DNA of 64,000 nt from Gilliamella sp. wkB7 (GCF_001693435.1 NZ_CM004509.1:1922001-1986000); one strand, 5' to 3'; counted from the first letter of the stretch, positions 10,501-20,929 are shown. A program made the numbers and translations. Notes: generated by a model not told the origin, from the letters alone.

Positions 10501-11445
10501 TTAGTTAAATGACATCGCTTCACGATTAAGGGATGATATAAAAATATCAACAAGTCCCTTTTCCGCTGAATTTAAAGTTTTATTTGCAGAGTATGCAATA
10601 AAATAATTAAGCGAAATCAGTTCTAATGGCAATGGTAATAAATTATAAGCTTGATCATTTTTTTTACTACAAATATTGACACTTTCTGGAATAAAAGTGA
10701 TGCCAATCCCTTTTTTGGCTAACTCAACAAGTGTAAAAATATTACTACTTTCAAGAATTATTTGGGGTTCGATTTTATATTTTTGAATTAGATATTCAAT
10801 CTGATGACGAATCGCTGAGCCATGCGCTGTTAAAATAAGTTTTTCTTGTAGTAACTTTTTTATAACATCATCATTACATTCAACTATTTTAGGATTTTCT
10901 TGATAAATTTTTGAGCTTTGCGGGATTAGCGCATAATAGCAATGTTTGCCACAAGCATGGCTAATTAAGTTTTGTGATATTGTTTCGGGGTTTTGTCCAA
11001 TAAAAAAATCCAACATATTATTTTCTGTTTTTTCTTCAAGACTTGTTGGCGTATATTCATGTAATTCAATTTTTACATTTGGATATTTTTGCATAAATGC
11101 AGGCAAAAATAGTGGCAGTAAATATGTACCTAAACTAGGTAATACACCTATTTGAATTACTGTGTAATTTGTATCCGTGTACTTTTTGATTTTTCGTTTA
11201 AATTGTTCTTGTTTGTCCACCAGTGAAACTAGATATTGATGATAAATTTTACCTGCTTCTGTTAATTGTAAAGGAATCGTTTGACGATTAATGATTTCAA
11301 TACCAATTTGGTTTTCTACTTTTTTTATTGTTTGCGTTAAATATGATTGAGAAATATAAAGATTTTTTGCAGCTTTGGTGTAATTACCATGTTTAAGTAA
11401 AACATCAATGTATTGCAGCATATTTAATGAATTTATTTTAGTCAT
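10501..11445 (-). CDS. LysR-family transcriptional regulator
   Basis: A 314-residue regulator with an N-terminal winged helix-turn-helix (LKHGNYTKAAKNLYISQSYLTQTIKKVENQIG, residues about 17-48; quoted here as the ALF-type helix pair) and a C-terminal substrate-binding domain of the periplasmic-binding-protein fold. The ATG at 11445 is preferred because an AGGAA lies 12 bases before it, whereas the ATG at 11457 touches that sequence. It is transcribed divergently from the reductase genes, the standard position for a LysR activator of the neighbouring operon, and converges with the ApbE gene. The effector is probably the acid that the reductase uses; this is inference. Confidence 0.9.
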   Translation of the reverse strand: MTKINSLNMLQYIDVLLKHGNYTKAAKNLYISQSYLTQTIKKVENQIGIEIINRQTIPLQLTEAGKIYHQYLVSLVDKQEQFKRKIKKYTDTNYTVIQIGVLPSLGTYLLPLFLPAFMQKYPNVKIELHEYTPTSLEEKTENNMLDFFIGQNPETISQNLISHACGKHCYYALIPQSSKIYQENPKIVECNDDVIKKLLQEKLILTAHGSAIRHQIEYLIQKYKIEPQIILESSNIFTLVELAKKGIGITFIPESVNICSKKNDQAYNLLPLPLELISLNYFIAYSANKTLNSAEKGLVDIFISSLNREAMSFN

Positions 11446-11469
11446 TTTATATCTCATTTCCTGTTTTAC

Positions 11470-11483
11470 TTTGTTATAACAAA
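11470..11483. promoter_or_regulatory. 14-bp palindrome, candidate LysR operator
   Basis: TTTGTTATAACAAA is a perfect palindrome in the 245-base divergent region, 25 bases before the regulator's start codon. LysR proteins often bind T-N11-A palindromes near their own promoters, so this is a plausible recognition site. Confidence 0.4.
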
Positions 11484-11690
11484 TCGCTTATAACTCTATA
11501 ATTAATCAGCTATTTCACAAATGGGTTTTTCTGTTCTAAACTAACTTTTATAAGCATATTACCCAAATATAAACATACTAAATCTAATAATTAAATATAC
11601 AACTGTTTTGCGGGATTTCTAAAGAATTTATTTTGAAAAAGTTAGATATTAATAAAATTTGTACTGAAAGGTACTAAGTGAGGTTTTAAA

Positions 11691-12314
11691 GTGAAATTTA
11701 TTGGCATAGTTGGCACAAATTCGGATCGTTCAACTAATAGAAAATTACTCCATTTTATGAAAGCGCATTTTGCAGACAAAGCAGAAATTGAAGTCTGTGA
11801 AATTAAGTCGTTGCCCGCATTTAATGAACCTAAAGATAAAACGCCACCTTCAACAGTAAAAGAGTTATCAGATAAAATTGAAAATGCTGATGGGGTAATT
11901 ATTGCCACACCAGAATATGATCATTCAATTACTGCAGCTTTAAAAAGTGCTATTGAGTGGTTGTCTTACACAACTCGTCCACTCATTAATAAATGTGTAA
12001 TGATTGTGGGGGCTTCTCATGGCTCGTTAGGTTCTTCAAGAGCACAGGCGCATTTACGGCAAATTTTAGATGCACCAGAGTTAAAAGCACGAATTATGCC
12101 AAGTTCAGAATTTCTTTTAGGGCATTCTCTCCAAGCTTTTGATGAAAATGGTGATCTTATCTACCACGATAAAGTTAAAGAATTAGATGAATGTTTCGAT
12201 GAGTTCATTTTGTTTGTTACTCTTACTAATGAATTACTCAAGAAAGCAAAATTTAATACGGAACAAAATAAGAAATTTAGTTGGAAACAAGCAGCTGAAG
12301 AAGGAGCACTATAA
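11691..12314 (+). CDS. NAD(P)H-dependent FMN reductase family protein (small reductase subunit)
   Basis: A 207-residue flavodoxin-fold protein of the FMN_red family. It starts [20 protein letters not shown], has the flavin-binding [11 protein letters not shown] segment (about residues 70-80), and [16 protein letters not shown] (about 103-118). It is a clear paralogue of the first about 190 residues of the next protein, with which it overlaps by one base (TAATG) and shares an AAGGAG ribosome binding site at 12301-12306. The tight coupling suggests that the two proteins form one complex, this one taking hydride from NAD(P)H. The same small-plus-large arrangement is described, as I recall, for CrdA of the Vibrio hydroxycinnamate reductase. 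Confidence 0.85.
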   Translation: MKFIGIVGTNSDRSTNRKLLHFMKAHFADKAEIEVCEIKSLPAFNEPKDKTPPSTVKELSDKIENADGVIIATPEYDHSITAALKSAIEWLSYTTRPLINKCVMIVGASHGSLGSSRAQAHLRQILDAPELKARIMPSSEFLLGHSLQAFDENGDLIYHDKVKELDECFDEFILFVTLTNELLKKAKFNTEQNKKFSWKQAAEEGAL

Positions 12315-14779
12315 TGAAATTAATTGGAATTGTTGGAACAAATGCTCAGGAATCTTATAACCGTATATTATTACAATATATGCAAAAACATTTTGCTAAT
12401 AAAGCCGAAATTGAAATATTAGAATTGATTGATGTGCCAATGTTTAATGAAACAGATGATCAATCTAATAATCCGGTTATTCAGAATTTTAATAATAAAA
12501 TTATACAAGCAGATGGTGTAATTATTGCTACTCCAGAACATAATCATTCTATTCCATCAGCACTAAAAAGTATTATTGAATGGCTTTCATTTAATTTACA
12601 TCCATTTGATGGCAAACCAGTGATGATTGTAGGTGCTTCTTATGATGTGCAAGGTTCGTCAAGAGCACAATTACATCTAAGACAAATACTTGATGCGCCA
12701 GGTGTAAATGCCACTGTTATGCCAGGCTATGAATTCTTGCTTGGACGAGCACATGAAGCATTTGATGAAAAAGGTGATCTCAAATCAGAACGCACTATTG
12801 ATTTCTTAGATAGTTGTTTTTTCCGTTTTATTCGCTTTACCCAAGTTGTTAGTTTACTTAATGTTCCAGAGGAAATCTCTTTTGAACCTGGAAGATATTT
12901 CGTTACAGCACCAGGTCATAACGGTGATTTACCAATGGTGGTTGTATTGTCGAATGATCGTATTGAGTCAATTGATATTGATACTGAAGGTGAATCAGAA
13001 GGCATTGCTGATGTGGTATTTAAACGTATTCCATCACAAATTCTTGAAGGACAAACTCTTAATGTGGATATTTTATCAGGTGCCTCCGTCACCAGTAATG
13101 GTGTGATTGATGGTGTGGCTAAAGCAATTAAGATGGCTGGTGCTAATCCTGATGTTTTACGTAAACGACCAAAAGCTCCAAGTGCGATTGATAATAGCGA
13201 TGTGCAATATGAAACTGATGTGGTTGTCGTGGGTGCTGGTGGTGCTGGTTTATCCGCTGCAGCAAGTGTTTTACAAGAAGGTAAAAAAGTTATAGTTGTT
13301 GAAAAGTTCCCTGCTGTCGGTGGTAATACTGTCCGTACGGGAGGACCAATGAATGCGGCCAATCCTAAATGGCAAAATACGTTTGCTGCTATTGCTGGTG
13401 AGAGTCATACTTTACAAGAAATTGCCACAATGGATGAGTCGACTATTGATTCTGAATATCTTGATGATTTTAAAATATTAAGACAGCAAATTAATGATTA
13501 TCTGGCTGAAAATAAAGATAAGACCGGTTATTTATTTGATTCTGCGTTGTTGCATCGTATCCAAACCTATCTTGGCGGTAAAAGAACTGACCAGTTAGGC
13601 AATGTAATTTATGGTCAATACGATTTAGTTAAAATTTTAACTGATGAAGCGTTAGATTCCGTTAAATGGTTGGAAGATATTGGTGTTGAATTTGATAAAC
13701 ATGATGTGACAATGCCTGTTGGGGCATTATGGCGTAGAGGTCATAAACCACTAAAAAGTGAAGGTTATGCTTATGTCTCAGCGTTACAAAAATATGTTGA
13801 AGAGCATGGTGGTATAATCATTACTGATACAGCAGTAAAAGAGCTAATTGTTGAAAATGGACAAGTTGCAGGAGTGATTGGCAGTGGTTTAAATGGTAAA
13901 AAAGTTACTGTGAAAGCTGATGCAGTTATTTTAGCTTCTGGTGGTTTTGGTGCTAATACCAAAATGTTAAAAGAATATAATACTTATTGGACAGAAATTG
14001 ACGATGATATTAAAACATCTAATTCGCCTGCTATTACTGGTGACGGTATTGTTTTAGGTCAAAGTGTTGGAGCTGATCTTGTTGGTATGGGCTTTTCACA
14101 AATGATGCCTGTTTCTGATCCTGAAACAGGTGCGTTGTTTAGTGGATTACAAGTTCCTCCTCAAAACTTCATTATGGTTAATAAGCAAGGTAGGCGTTTT
14201 GTTAATGAGTATGGTAGTCGAGACAAACTTACCCAAGCTGCAATTGATAATGGTGGGTTATTTTATTTAATTGCTGATGAAGCAATCAAGAAAACTGCTT
14301 ATAACACTTCTCAAGAAAAAATTGATAAACAAATTGCGGCTGGCACATTATTTTGTGCTAATACTTTAGAAGAGTTAGCACAAAAACTGGGTATGGATGC
14401 AAACGTCTTCAAACAGACTATAACTAATTATAATAGTTATGTTGATGCTGGAAACGATCCTGAATTTGGAAAAGATGTTTTTGATTTAAAAGTCCAAATT
14501 CCTCCATTTTATGCTACACCAAGAAAACCAGCTGTTCATCATACTATGGGTGGACTAAGGATTGATACACAAACCCATGTGTTAGATAAATCAGGACAAA
14601 AAATTAAAGGCTTATATGCCGCAGGTGAAGTTGCTGGCGGTATTCATGCAGGTAATAGGCTTGGTGGTAATTCATTAACCGATATTTTCACTTTCGGTCG
14701 AATTGCTGGCAAGACTGCATTAAAGGATATAAATCTAAGAATGGAGTCTAATAATGGTAAAAGCGAAAAATTATGTTAA
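12314..14779 (+). CDS. Three-domain flavoprotein 2-enoate reductase (FMN_red + FMN_bind + FAD_binding_2)
   Basis: An 821-residue soluble fusion. Residues 1 to about 190 are an FMN reductase domain; about 195-290 is an FMN_bind domain with the attachment motif DILSGAS (Ser258 the likely FMN carrier); about 300-810 is a fumarate-reductase-type flavoprotein with the FAD motif [14 protein letters not shown]. Catalytic Arg636 (SRD), His742/743 (HHTMGG) and Arg782 (NRLGG) correspond to R402, H504 and R544 of Shewanella Fcc3. The Fcc3 residues that hold the second carboxylate of fumarate are not kept: the QAHPT segment reads QMMPV (Met598 for H365). It should therefore reduce a mono-carboxylate enoate such as acrylate, cinnamate, caffeate or urocanate with NAD(P)H. 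No signal peptide or haem motif. Confidence 0.88.
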   Translation: MKLIGIVGTNAQESYNRILLQYMQKHFANKAEIEILELIDVPMFNETDDQSNNPVIQNFNNKIIQADGVIIATPEHNHSIPSALKSIIEWLSFNLHPFDGKPVMIVGASYDVQGSSRAQLHLRQILDAPGVNATVMPGYEFLLGRAHEAFDEKGDLKSERTIDFLDSCFFRFIRFTQVVSLLNVPEEISFEPGRYFVTAPGHNGDLPMVVVLSNDRIESIDIDTEGESEGIADVVFKRIPSQILEGQTLNVDILSGASVTSNGVIDGVAKAIKMAGANPDVLRKRPKAPSAIDNSDVQYETDVVVVGAGGAGLSAAASVLQEGKKVIVVEKFPAVGGNTVRTGGPMNAANPKWQNTFAAIAGESHTLQEIATMDESTIDSEYLDDFKILRQQINDYLAENKDKTGYLFDSALLHRIQTYLGGKRTDQLGNVIYGQYDLVKILTDEALDSVKWLEDIGVEFDKHDVTMPVGALWRRGHKPLKSEGYAYVSALQKYVEEHGGIIITDTAVKELIVENGQVAGVIGSGLNGKKVTVKADAVILASGGFGANTKMLKEYNTYWTEIDDDIKTSNSPAITGDGIVLGQSVGADLVGMGFSQMMPVSDPETGALFSGLQVPPQNFIMVNKQGRRFVNEYGSRDKLTQAAIDNGGLFYLIADEAIKKTAYNTSQEKIDKQIAAGTLFCANTLEELAQKLGMDANVFKQTITNYNSYVDAGNDPEFGKDVFDLKVQIPPFYATPRKPAVHHTMGGLRIDTQTHVLDKSGQKIKGLYAAGEVAGGIHAGNRLGGNSLTDIFTFGRIAGKTALKDINLRMESNNGKSEKLC

Positions 14780-15974
14780 CAGATGGATTATTCTAGTTGC
14801 ATCAACATCAATATTACTTTGTACTGGTGCTATTTATGCCTTTAGTGTTTTTGCAGGACCGTTGAGTATTGCAAAAAATTGGAGTATGTCAGATGTTATG
14901 ATTGCATTTGGCATAAATTCCGCCGTTGGGCCAATTCCTATGATATTAGGTGGTTTTTTAACGGATAAAGGTTTAGCTAAATGGTCTAGTGTTATTGGTG
15001 GTTTGTTGTTTGGGCTTGGGTTTTATCTGAGTGGTTATGTGACTAGTCCTTTGATGCTTTATATTACTTATGGTTTATTAAGTGGTTTTGGACAAGGATT
15101 AGCTTATTCAGGTTGCTTAAGTAATACAATTAAATTCTTTCCAGATAAACGTGGACTTGCATCAGGTATTATTACTGCCGGTATGGGAGGTGCAGCAATT
15201 ATTGCTGCACCAATCGGTAACTATTTGATTGAAAGTTTTGATGTGCTGTATGCCTTTAAAATTTTAGGTTGTACCTATATCGTGGTTGTTATGGTTGCTA
15301 GTTTTTTTATTAAAGTAGCACCAGCTAATTATCAACCTGAAGGTTGGGTTCAAGCAAACAGTCAACAAAGTAAACCTATCATTAATAAAAACTGGCAAGA
15401 GATGTTAAAAACGCCATATTTTTATCTAATTTTCTTTATGTTAGGTACTGGCGCTTTTTCCGGATTGATGATTGCTTCAAATGCTTCTGGTATTGGGCAA
15501 AATATGTTTGGATTAACATCTGCCCTTGCTGCTTTTTATGTCAGTTTATATTCACTAAGTAATTGTGCTGGGCGAGTAGTATGGGGCACTGTATCAGATA
15601 AATTAGGAAGAAATAAAACATTAGATATTATCTTTTCGGTAATTATATTTGCTTTTATTTCTTTTTTATTTATTCCATCACAAGCAGGATTTGCCATTGG
15701 GATAATCGCACTTGGCTTATGTTTTGGGGGCGTAATGGGTGTTTTCCCACCAATGGTGATGGAAAATTATGGTCCTGCCAACCAAGGTGTAAACTATGGC
15801 ATCATCTTTGTTGGTTACTCTTCAGCTGCATTTTTTGCGCCAAAACTAACTGCTGATATTCTAGTCAATAATGATGGTGATTATACTAAAGCATTTTATA
15901 TTGCAATTGCGGTGGCGTTCTTGGGGCTAATATTAAATCTTATTTATAAACAGATTAAAAAAACAAAAATGTAA
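14754..15974 (+). CDS. MFS transporter, oxalate/formate antiporter (OFA) type
   Basis: A 406-residue permease with about twelve membrane helices. The start [23 protein letters not shown] and the loop [12 protein letters not shown] match OFA-family carriers, which exchange carboxylates. Its ATG at 14754 lies 26 bases inside the end of the reductase gene in another frame, with GGAG seven bases upstream, so the two are translationally coupled. The natural reading is that it imports the substrate of the reductase, or exchanges it for the reduced product. A bidirectional terminator follows. The substrate itself cannot be read from the sequence. Confidence 0.88.
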   Translation: MVKAKNYVNRWIILVASTSILLCTGAIYAFSVFAGPLSIAKNWSMSDVMIAFGINSAVGPIPMILGGFLTDKGLAKWSSVIGGLLFGLGFYLSGYVTSPLMLYITYGLLSGFGQGLAYSGCLSNTIKFFPDKRGLASGIITAGMGGAAIIAAPIGNYLIESFDVLYAFKILGCTYIVVVMVASFFIKVAPANYQPEGWVQANSQQSKPIINKNWQEMLKTPYFYLIFFMLGTGAFSGLMIASNASGIGQNMFGLTSALAAFYVSLYSLSNCAGRVVWGTVSDKLGRNKTLDIIFSVIIFAFISFLFIPSQAGFAIGIIALGLCFGGVMGVFPPMVMENYGPANQGVNYGIIFVGYSSAAFFAPKLTADILVNNDGDYTKAFYIAIAVAFLGLILNLIYKQIKKTKM

Positions 15975-16002
15975 AATTAAGTTATTTTTATTATAAAAAA
16001 TG

Positions 16003-16032
16003 AAAGGCGTAATGTATCACGCCTTTTATTTT
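16003..16032. terminator. Bidirectional terminator between the reductase operon and aroB
   Basis: AAAGGCGT (16003-16010) and ACGCCTTT (16019-16026) form an 8-bp stem, with T-rich sequence after it and A-rich sequence before it, between two convergent genes. Confidence 0.85.
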
Positions 16033-16068
16033 ATAACAGAAATATTTAATATTATTAAAAATAGAGAT

Positions 16069-17148
16069 TTAAACTTGTTGTATAGATTCAAATACTATCT
16101 CTTTTTCAATTCCATCAATAATTTCAGCATGTCCAATTTTAGTTGGTATTACCAAGCGTAATTGTCCTGATAGTACTTTTTTATCGCGCATCATATGTGG
16201 AAGGTAAGACTCTATGGACATTTGTTTAGGTTTTATTACAGGAAGTTTAGCTTTAATTAATAAGTTTTTTATACGATCAATATCATTATCTGTTAATTTA
16301 TTTAATAATTTAGCGGTTTGAGCTGCCATGAGTATACCAACACTGATAGCTTCACCATGTAACCAATTGCCATATCCAAGTTCAGCCTCAATTGCATGCC
16401 CATAAGTATGACCTAGATTTAATATAGCGCGCATATCTTGTTCAGTTTCATCAGCTGCAACTATTTGGGCTTTAAGTTGGCAACAGCGATAAATACAGTA
16501 ACTGAGTGCTTTGACATCTAGATTAAGTAACTCTTCAATATGTATTTCTAACCAATTAAAGAAATCTTCATCTAAAATAATCCCATATTTTATGACTTCG
16601 GCCAGACCTGCGGAAAATTCACGTTGAGGTAGAGTTTTTAAGCAATTCAAATCAATAACAACTGATTGAGGTTGATAAAAGGCACCAATCATATTTTTGC
16701 CTAATGGATGGTTAATAGCTGTTTTACCACCGACTGAAGAATCAACTTGTGATAATAGTGTCGTAGGCACTTGAATAAACTTAATTCCTCGTTGGTATGC
16801 CGATGCTGCAAAACCTGCAACATCACCTATTACGCCACCACCTAAAGCAATAAGTATGCTGTTACGTGTATGATTATTAGCAAGCAAAGCAGTTAAAATA
16901 GTATTCCATGTTTCCATGGTTTTATATTTTTCTCCATCTGGAACAATAATGAAATCCGTTTTCACACCATTCTTTTCTAGCATATCAATTAATGGTTGTA
17001 AATAAAGTGGAGCAATAGTTTCATTGGTAGCGATTAACACGCGCTGACCTGCCTGAAGTTTAAAATGGTGGAATTCATTTAGTAAATTTTCACCAATAAT
17101 TATAGGATAACTACGTTTGGCTAGTGCTACATTTAAAATCTTTTGCAT
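16069..17148 (-). CDS. aroB: 3-dehydroquinate synthase
   Basis: Second step of the shikimate pathway: converts DAHP to 3-dehydroquinate with catalytic NAD+ and a divalent metal. The 359-residue protein carries DGEKYK, the glycine-rich [36 protein letters not shown] and the metal ligands in GLAEVIKYG and [11 protein letters not shown]. The start at 17148 gives [16 protein letters not shown], which matches the E. coli N-terminus; the upstream start at 17169 would add seven residues. Unlike in E. coli it is not joined to a shikimate kinase gene; the only kinase gene here is at 59360. It is monocistronic and convergent with the OFA transporter gene. Confidence 0.97.
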   Translation of the reverse strand: MQKILNVALAKRSYPIIIGENLLNEFHHFKLQAGQRVLIATNETIAPLYLQPLIDMLEKNGVKTDFIIVPDGEKYKTMETWNTILTALLANNHTRNSILIALGGGVIGDVAGFAASAYQRGIKFIQVPTTLLSQVDSSVGGKTAINHPLGKNMIGAFYQPQSVVIDLNCLKTLPQREFSAGLAEVIKYGIILDEDFFNWLEIHIEELLNLDVKALSYCIYRCCQLKAQIVAADETEQDMRAILNLGHTYGHAIEAELGYGNWLHGEAISVGILMAAQTAKLLNKLTDNDIDRIKNLLIKAKLPVIKPKQMSIESYLPHMMRDKKVLSGQLRLVIPTKIGHAEIIDGIEKEIVFESIQQV

Positions 17149-17268
17149 AATAATTTCCAATCCAGTCAAAGCTAATTTATTACTTCATGTTAACGATAAA
17201 AAAGTGGCAGCGCAACTTAGAATCATTTAAACTTAACGCCAATTTTTATTTGTGATTTTGAATTTTAT

Positions 17269-18873
17269 ATGTCTTTATCTACTGTTTTAGCACAAAAGAA
17301 TTGGCGAGTTGGCGATATAGAGGGTAATACTGAACAAATTGTTGAGTTAATACATTGCCATTCATCTAATGACCTTATTATTTTTTCGGAACTTGCTATC
17401 TGCGGTTATCCGCCAGAAGATTTAATTTATCGTGCTGATTTTAAAGATCGGTGTGAAAAAGCGCTATCTTTAGTTCAACAGGCTAGTACTGATTGTGCTG
17501 TAATTATCGGTCATCCACATTGGCAAGATGGACATATCTATAATGCATTATCCTTTTTTTATGCAGGAAAGTTATTAACGCGATATCACAAACAACAGCT
17601 ACCTAATTATGATGTTTTTGATGAGAAACGTTATTTTACCTCAGATAATCAGAGTTGTATTGTCGATTTTAAAGGTAAAAGAATTGGATTATTAATCTGT
17701 GAAGATCTTTGGCAAAATCAGCCTATCGATCAAATTAGTGCTCAGAATGCAGATTTAGTAATAACTATTAACGCTTCTCCTTATGACTATGAAAAACAGC
17801 AGCGTCGACACGATTTAATCAAAGCCCATGCCACTCGAACCCGATTACCTATTATTTATGTTAATCAAGTTGGTGGTCAAGATGAACTTGTTTTTGATGG
17901 CGGGTCTTTTGTTTGCAATGAATATGGTGATATTGTTTGCCAACTAAAATCGTTTGTAGAACAAGTCACTCGTTTTGAATTAGGTGTACCTAACCAAACT
18001 ACTATTGCTGAAGATGAAAATCATCCTTTAGCGTCAGTATATGATGCATTGGTACTTGCAACACGTGATTATATTACCAAAAATGGTTTTCAAGGCGCAG
18101 TATTGGGTCTTTCTGGTGGTATTGATTCAGCGTTAACACTAGCTATTGCGGTTGATGCACTCGGCAAAGATAAGGTGCAAGCTGTTATGATGCCATTTCG
18201 TTATACGGCTGATATTAGTATTGCTGATGCCAAAGAAGAAGCTGAAATATTAGGTGTGGAATTTGATATTATTTCGATCGAACCAATGTTTGATGCGTTT
18301 ATGTCATCTTTAAAACCTATGTTTGCAGGGACACAAAAAGATACTACAGAAGAAAATTTACAAGCACGTTGTCGTGGCGTTATTTTAATGGCTTTATCTA
18401 ATAAAAGGCGACGTTTGGTATTAACAACTGGTAATAAAAGTGAGATGTCAGTAGGTTATGCTACGCTTTATGGAGATATGGCTGGAGGCTTTGATGTGCT
18501 CAAAGATGTACCTAAAACTATGGTGTTTGCATTATCAAAATATCGAAATACCCATTCATATGTTATTCCTGAAAGGGTAATTACTCGTCCTCCTTCAGCT
18601 GAATTGGCTCCAGATCAGAAAGACGAAGATAGTTTACCGCCATATGATATTTTAGATGGAATATTGAGTGGTTATGTTGAACAAGATCTTTCTGTTGAAC
18701 AACTCATTGAGCAAGGTTATGATGAAATTACAGTTAGACGTGTTATTAAACTGGTTGACATTAATGAGTATAAACGACGTCAATCAGCTATTGGTCCAAA
18801 AATCACAATACGCAATTTTGGAAAAGGTAGACGTTATCCAATAACATCTGCATTTGGATTTAAAAATTGGTGA
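17269..18873 (+). CDS. nadE: Glutamine-dependent NAD+ synthetase
   Basis: Last step of NAD synthesis: amidates nicotinate adenine dinucleotide with ammonia from glutamine. The 534-residue protein is the two-domain type. Residues 1 to about 245 are a nitrilase-like glutaminase with Glu in FSELAICGYPPEDL, Lys in HKQQLPNYDVFDEKRYF and Cys in LLICEDLW. The C-terminal part is an ATP-pyrophosphatase synthetase with the P-loop LGLSGGIDSALTLAI and LTTGNKSEMSVGYATLYGDMAGG. E. coli uses the shorter ammonia-dependent enzyme, so this differs from the enteric pattern. glnB follows after 24 bases, probably in one operon that joins nitrogen sensing to a glutamine consumer. Confidence 0.95.
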   Translation: MSLSTVLAQKNWRVGDIEGNTEQIVELIHCHSSNDLIIFSELAICGYPPEDLIYRADFKDRCEKALSLVQQASTDCAVIIGHPHWQDGHIYNALSFFYAGKLLTRYHKQQLPNYDVFDEKRYFTSDNQSCIVDFKGKRIGLLICEDLWQNQPIDQISAQNADLVITINASPYDYEKQQRRHDLIKAHATRTRLPIIYVNQVGGQDELVFDGGSFVCNEYGDIVCQLKSFVEQVTRFELGVPNQTTIAEDENHPLASVYDALVLATRDYITKNGFQGAVLGLSGGIDSALTLAIAVDALGKDKVQAVMMPFRYTADISIADAKEEAEILGVEFDIISIEPMFDAFMSSLKPMFAGTQKDTTEENLQARCRGVILMALSNKRRRLVLTTGNKSEMSVGYATLYGDMAGGFDVLKDVPKTMVFALSKYRNTHSYVIPERVITRPPSAELAPDQKDEDSLPPYDILDGILSGYVEQDLSVEQLIEQGYDEITVRRVIKLVDINEYKRRQSAIGPKITIRNFGKGRRYPITSAFGFKNW

Positions 18874-19236
<363 letters not shown>

Positions 19237-19242
19237 TTAAAT

Positions 19243-19866
19243 TTATTTGATATCAGGGCGTTCTTGTTTAAGTAATTCTACAGTGACAATACCTTGAATT
19301 GAACAAATTAACAGATTCATATTTGCCCCTTTTTCAAGTAATAATAGCTTTTCAGTTGTATCCGGTGCAGGAATGGTTTTTACACCAACTACGGTACCGG
19401 TATTTTCATTCCATACATGTATTTCATCATTGATATTACGAATCATTGGATTAGCAATATAAAGCAAATTGTCTTCCATATTTTTCCAATCAATAAAATT
19501 CAATGTATCTTTAATTTCGTTAATGTCATTGTCAATAATAAAGCCCCAAAAATAATATTTTCCCATTTTTCCTAGATCCATGGCACTATCGTAATAGCCT
19601 TTAATTGTTAAATTTTTATAAGTCATAGGAATTTTGAAATAAGTATAGTTTTTATAGGTATCTGTACGATTTTCGACAGAAATATAAGCTTTATTCTTAT
19701 CAAATGTTCGGATAGTTGTATATTTTTGCAATTCACTTTTGTTAACATAAACTTCTTTGAAAAAATTAGGATTACAAAGAGTCAATGATTGTATTAATGC
19801 AAGTTTATCTGCAGTTGCAGCAGATGAACAAAACAAAATAAACAAAATAACAGCAATTTTGATCAT
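19243..19866 (-). CDS. Exported protein of unknown function
   Basis: About 207 residues from the ATG at 19866. The start MIKIAVILFILFCSSAATA is a typical Sec signal peptide with cleavage likely before DKLALIQ, so the mature protein should be periplasmic. A longer reading from 19896 would put ten residues ahead of the signal. The mature part is mixed alpha/beta in character, rich in Lys, Asn, Tyr and Asp, with two cysteines (LTLCNP near its start and LLICSIQG near its end) that could form a disulphide. I do not recognise a family. It converges on glnB with a six-base gap and is divergent from tfoX. Confidence 0.7.
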   Translation of the reverse strand: MIKIAVILFILFCSSAATADKLALIQSLTLCNPNFFKEVYVNKSELQKYTTIRTFDKNKAYISVENRTDTYKNYTYFKIPMTYKNLTIKGYYDSAMDLGKMGKYYFWGFIIDNDINEIKDTLNFIDWKNMEDNLLYIANPMIRNINDEIHVWNENTGTVVGVKTIPAPDTTEKLLLLEKGANMNLLICSIQGIVTVELLKQERPDIK

Positions 19867-19896
19867 GTTAATGTGAATTGACAATATTGAAACCAT

Positions 19897-20203
19897 ATAA
19901 TTCTTAGTACGTTGATTGTATAATTTTTACAACATAATAACAATGTTAAAGCATCTTTTCTTTTTAAAGAATTATTAAGATTTGTTTATTTATAATTAGT
20001 TTTTTATTAGAAACAAATATTAGAAGTACAAAAATATATTTTATCAAGTATTAATCTCATTTATGTTTATTTATGGAAGATAGATCCCAAAAATATGAAT
20101 TTATTAAAAAAAATAGTTTGATTATTAAATTATTTACTATAACTTAATTTAAGTAGTAAGTTATTTATGTTATTCAATTAATTAAGTTAAGTAGAGATAA
20201 ATT
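19897..20203. other. AT-rich divergent region with long tfoX leader
   Basis: About 300 bases without a gene, between the divergent exported-protein gene and tfoX. It must hold both promoters. I saw no clear CRP or CRP-S site. The last 65 bases contain nested inverted repeats, listed separately. Confidence 0.5.
20140..20189 (+). promoter_or_regulatory. Alternative hairpins in the tfoX leader
   Basis: TAACTTAATT at 20140-20149 can pair perfectly with AATTAAGTTA at 20180-20189, whose end is only a few bases before the AGAGAT ribosome binding region (20193-20198). The same left arm can pair with TAAGTTA at 20157-20163 instead. The two hairpins exclude each other. Confidence 0.4.
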
Positions 20204-20818
20204 ATGAGTTCAACATTTACAAATAAAATCCTTAAGGATTTATCTTCCTTTGATGATATTTCAATCAAAACCTTTTTTGGGGGATTTAGCATTAATAGCA
20301 GAGGAGTAATGTTCGGTTGGATTGGCGAACAGGAGTTTTATTTAAGAGGTCATTCTCATTATCGTTCAGTTTTTATCGAGTTAGGAATGACAACTTTAAC
20401 TTTACCTTCAGGTATTTCGACAAAATCGTTAGATTATTACAAGGTAAGTGATGAATTATTTGAGGATTCACAAACATTTCATTCCATGGTTAAAATGGTT
20501 ATTAAATATGCTCAGTTAGAACAAGATGAGAAAATCAAGTTAAAAAAGCATAGAATTAAAACACTCCCCAATATAACACTATCATTAGAAAAATTACTAT
20601 TTAGTGTTGGTATTACTAATATAGAAATATTTTATAAAGTAGGATATTTAGAAGCATATTACAGGATGAAAAATAAAAATTCTCGTATTTCGAATAATGT
20701 TTTATTTATTTTATATGGCTCATTGAATCATCGTCATGTTGCATCATTATCTAAAGCAACTAAAAAACAGATTGAATTAGCATATGAAGATTTTTTAAAA
20801 GACAAAAAAGAAAATTAA
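20204..20818 (+). CDS. tfoX: TfoX/Sxy-family competence regulator
   Basis: Co-regulator that, with CRP, switches on competence (DNA uptake) genes at CRP-S sites in Haemophilus, E. coli and Vibrio. The 204-residue protein has the two usual domains: TfoX_N (about residues 10-105, with TFFGGFSINSRGVMFGWI and FYLRGH) and TfoX_C (about 120-195, with LPNITLSLEKLLFSVGI and the helical YRMKNKNSRISNNVLFILYGSLNHRHV). Length matches Sxy of E. coli (about 209). The start ATG follows GTAGAGAT. The leader can fold into alternative hairpins, and sxy of Haemophilus is known to be controlled by leader structure. A perfect hairpin separates it from rhlB. Confidence 0.88.
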   Translation: MSSTFTNKILKDLSSFDDISIKTFFGGFSINSRGVMFGWIGEQEFYLRGHSHYRSVFIELGMTTLTLPSGISTKSLDYYKVSDELFEDSQTFHSMVKMVIKYAQLEQDEKIKLKKHRIKTLPNITLSLEKLLFSVGITNIEIFYKVGYLEAYYRMKNKNSRISNNVLFILYGSLNHRHVASLSKATKKQIELAYEDFLKDKKEN

Positions 20819-20849
20819 TTATTTAATTTTTAATTAATTTATTTTGCTA

Positions 20850-20889
20850 ACAGTTATCTTAATTATGGTTAATATTTTAAGATAACTGT
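20850..20889. terminator. Hairpin between convergent tfoX and rhlB
   Basis: ACAGTTATCTTAA (20850-20862) and its exact complement (20877-20889) make a 13-bp stem with a 14-base loop. T tracts are short, so termination strength is uncertain, but the position fits a shared terminator. Confidence 0.6.
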
Positions 20890-20929
20890 ATTTGATTATA
20901 ATAATATAAGTAAATTCTATATTATTGTA

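Noticed and set aside
12916..13362. Minus-strand open frame of 148 codons inside the fusion flavoprotein gene
   Set aside because: It is a shadow of the strongly supported plus-strand gene and has no ribosome binding site.
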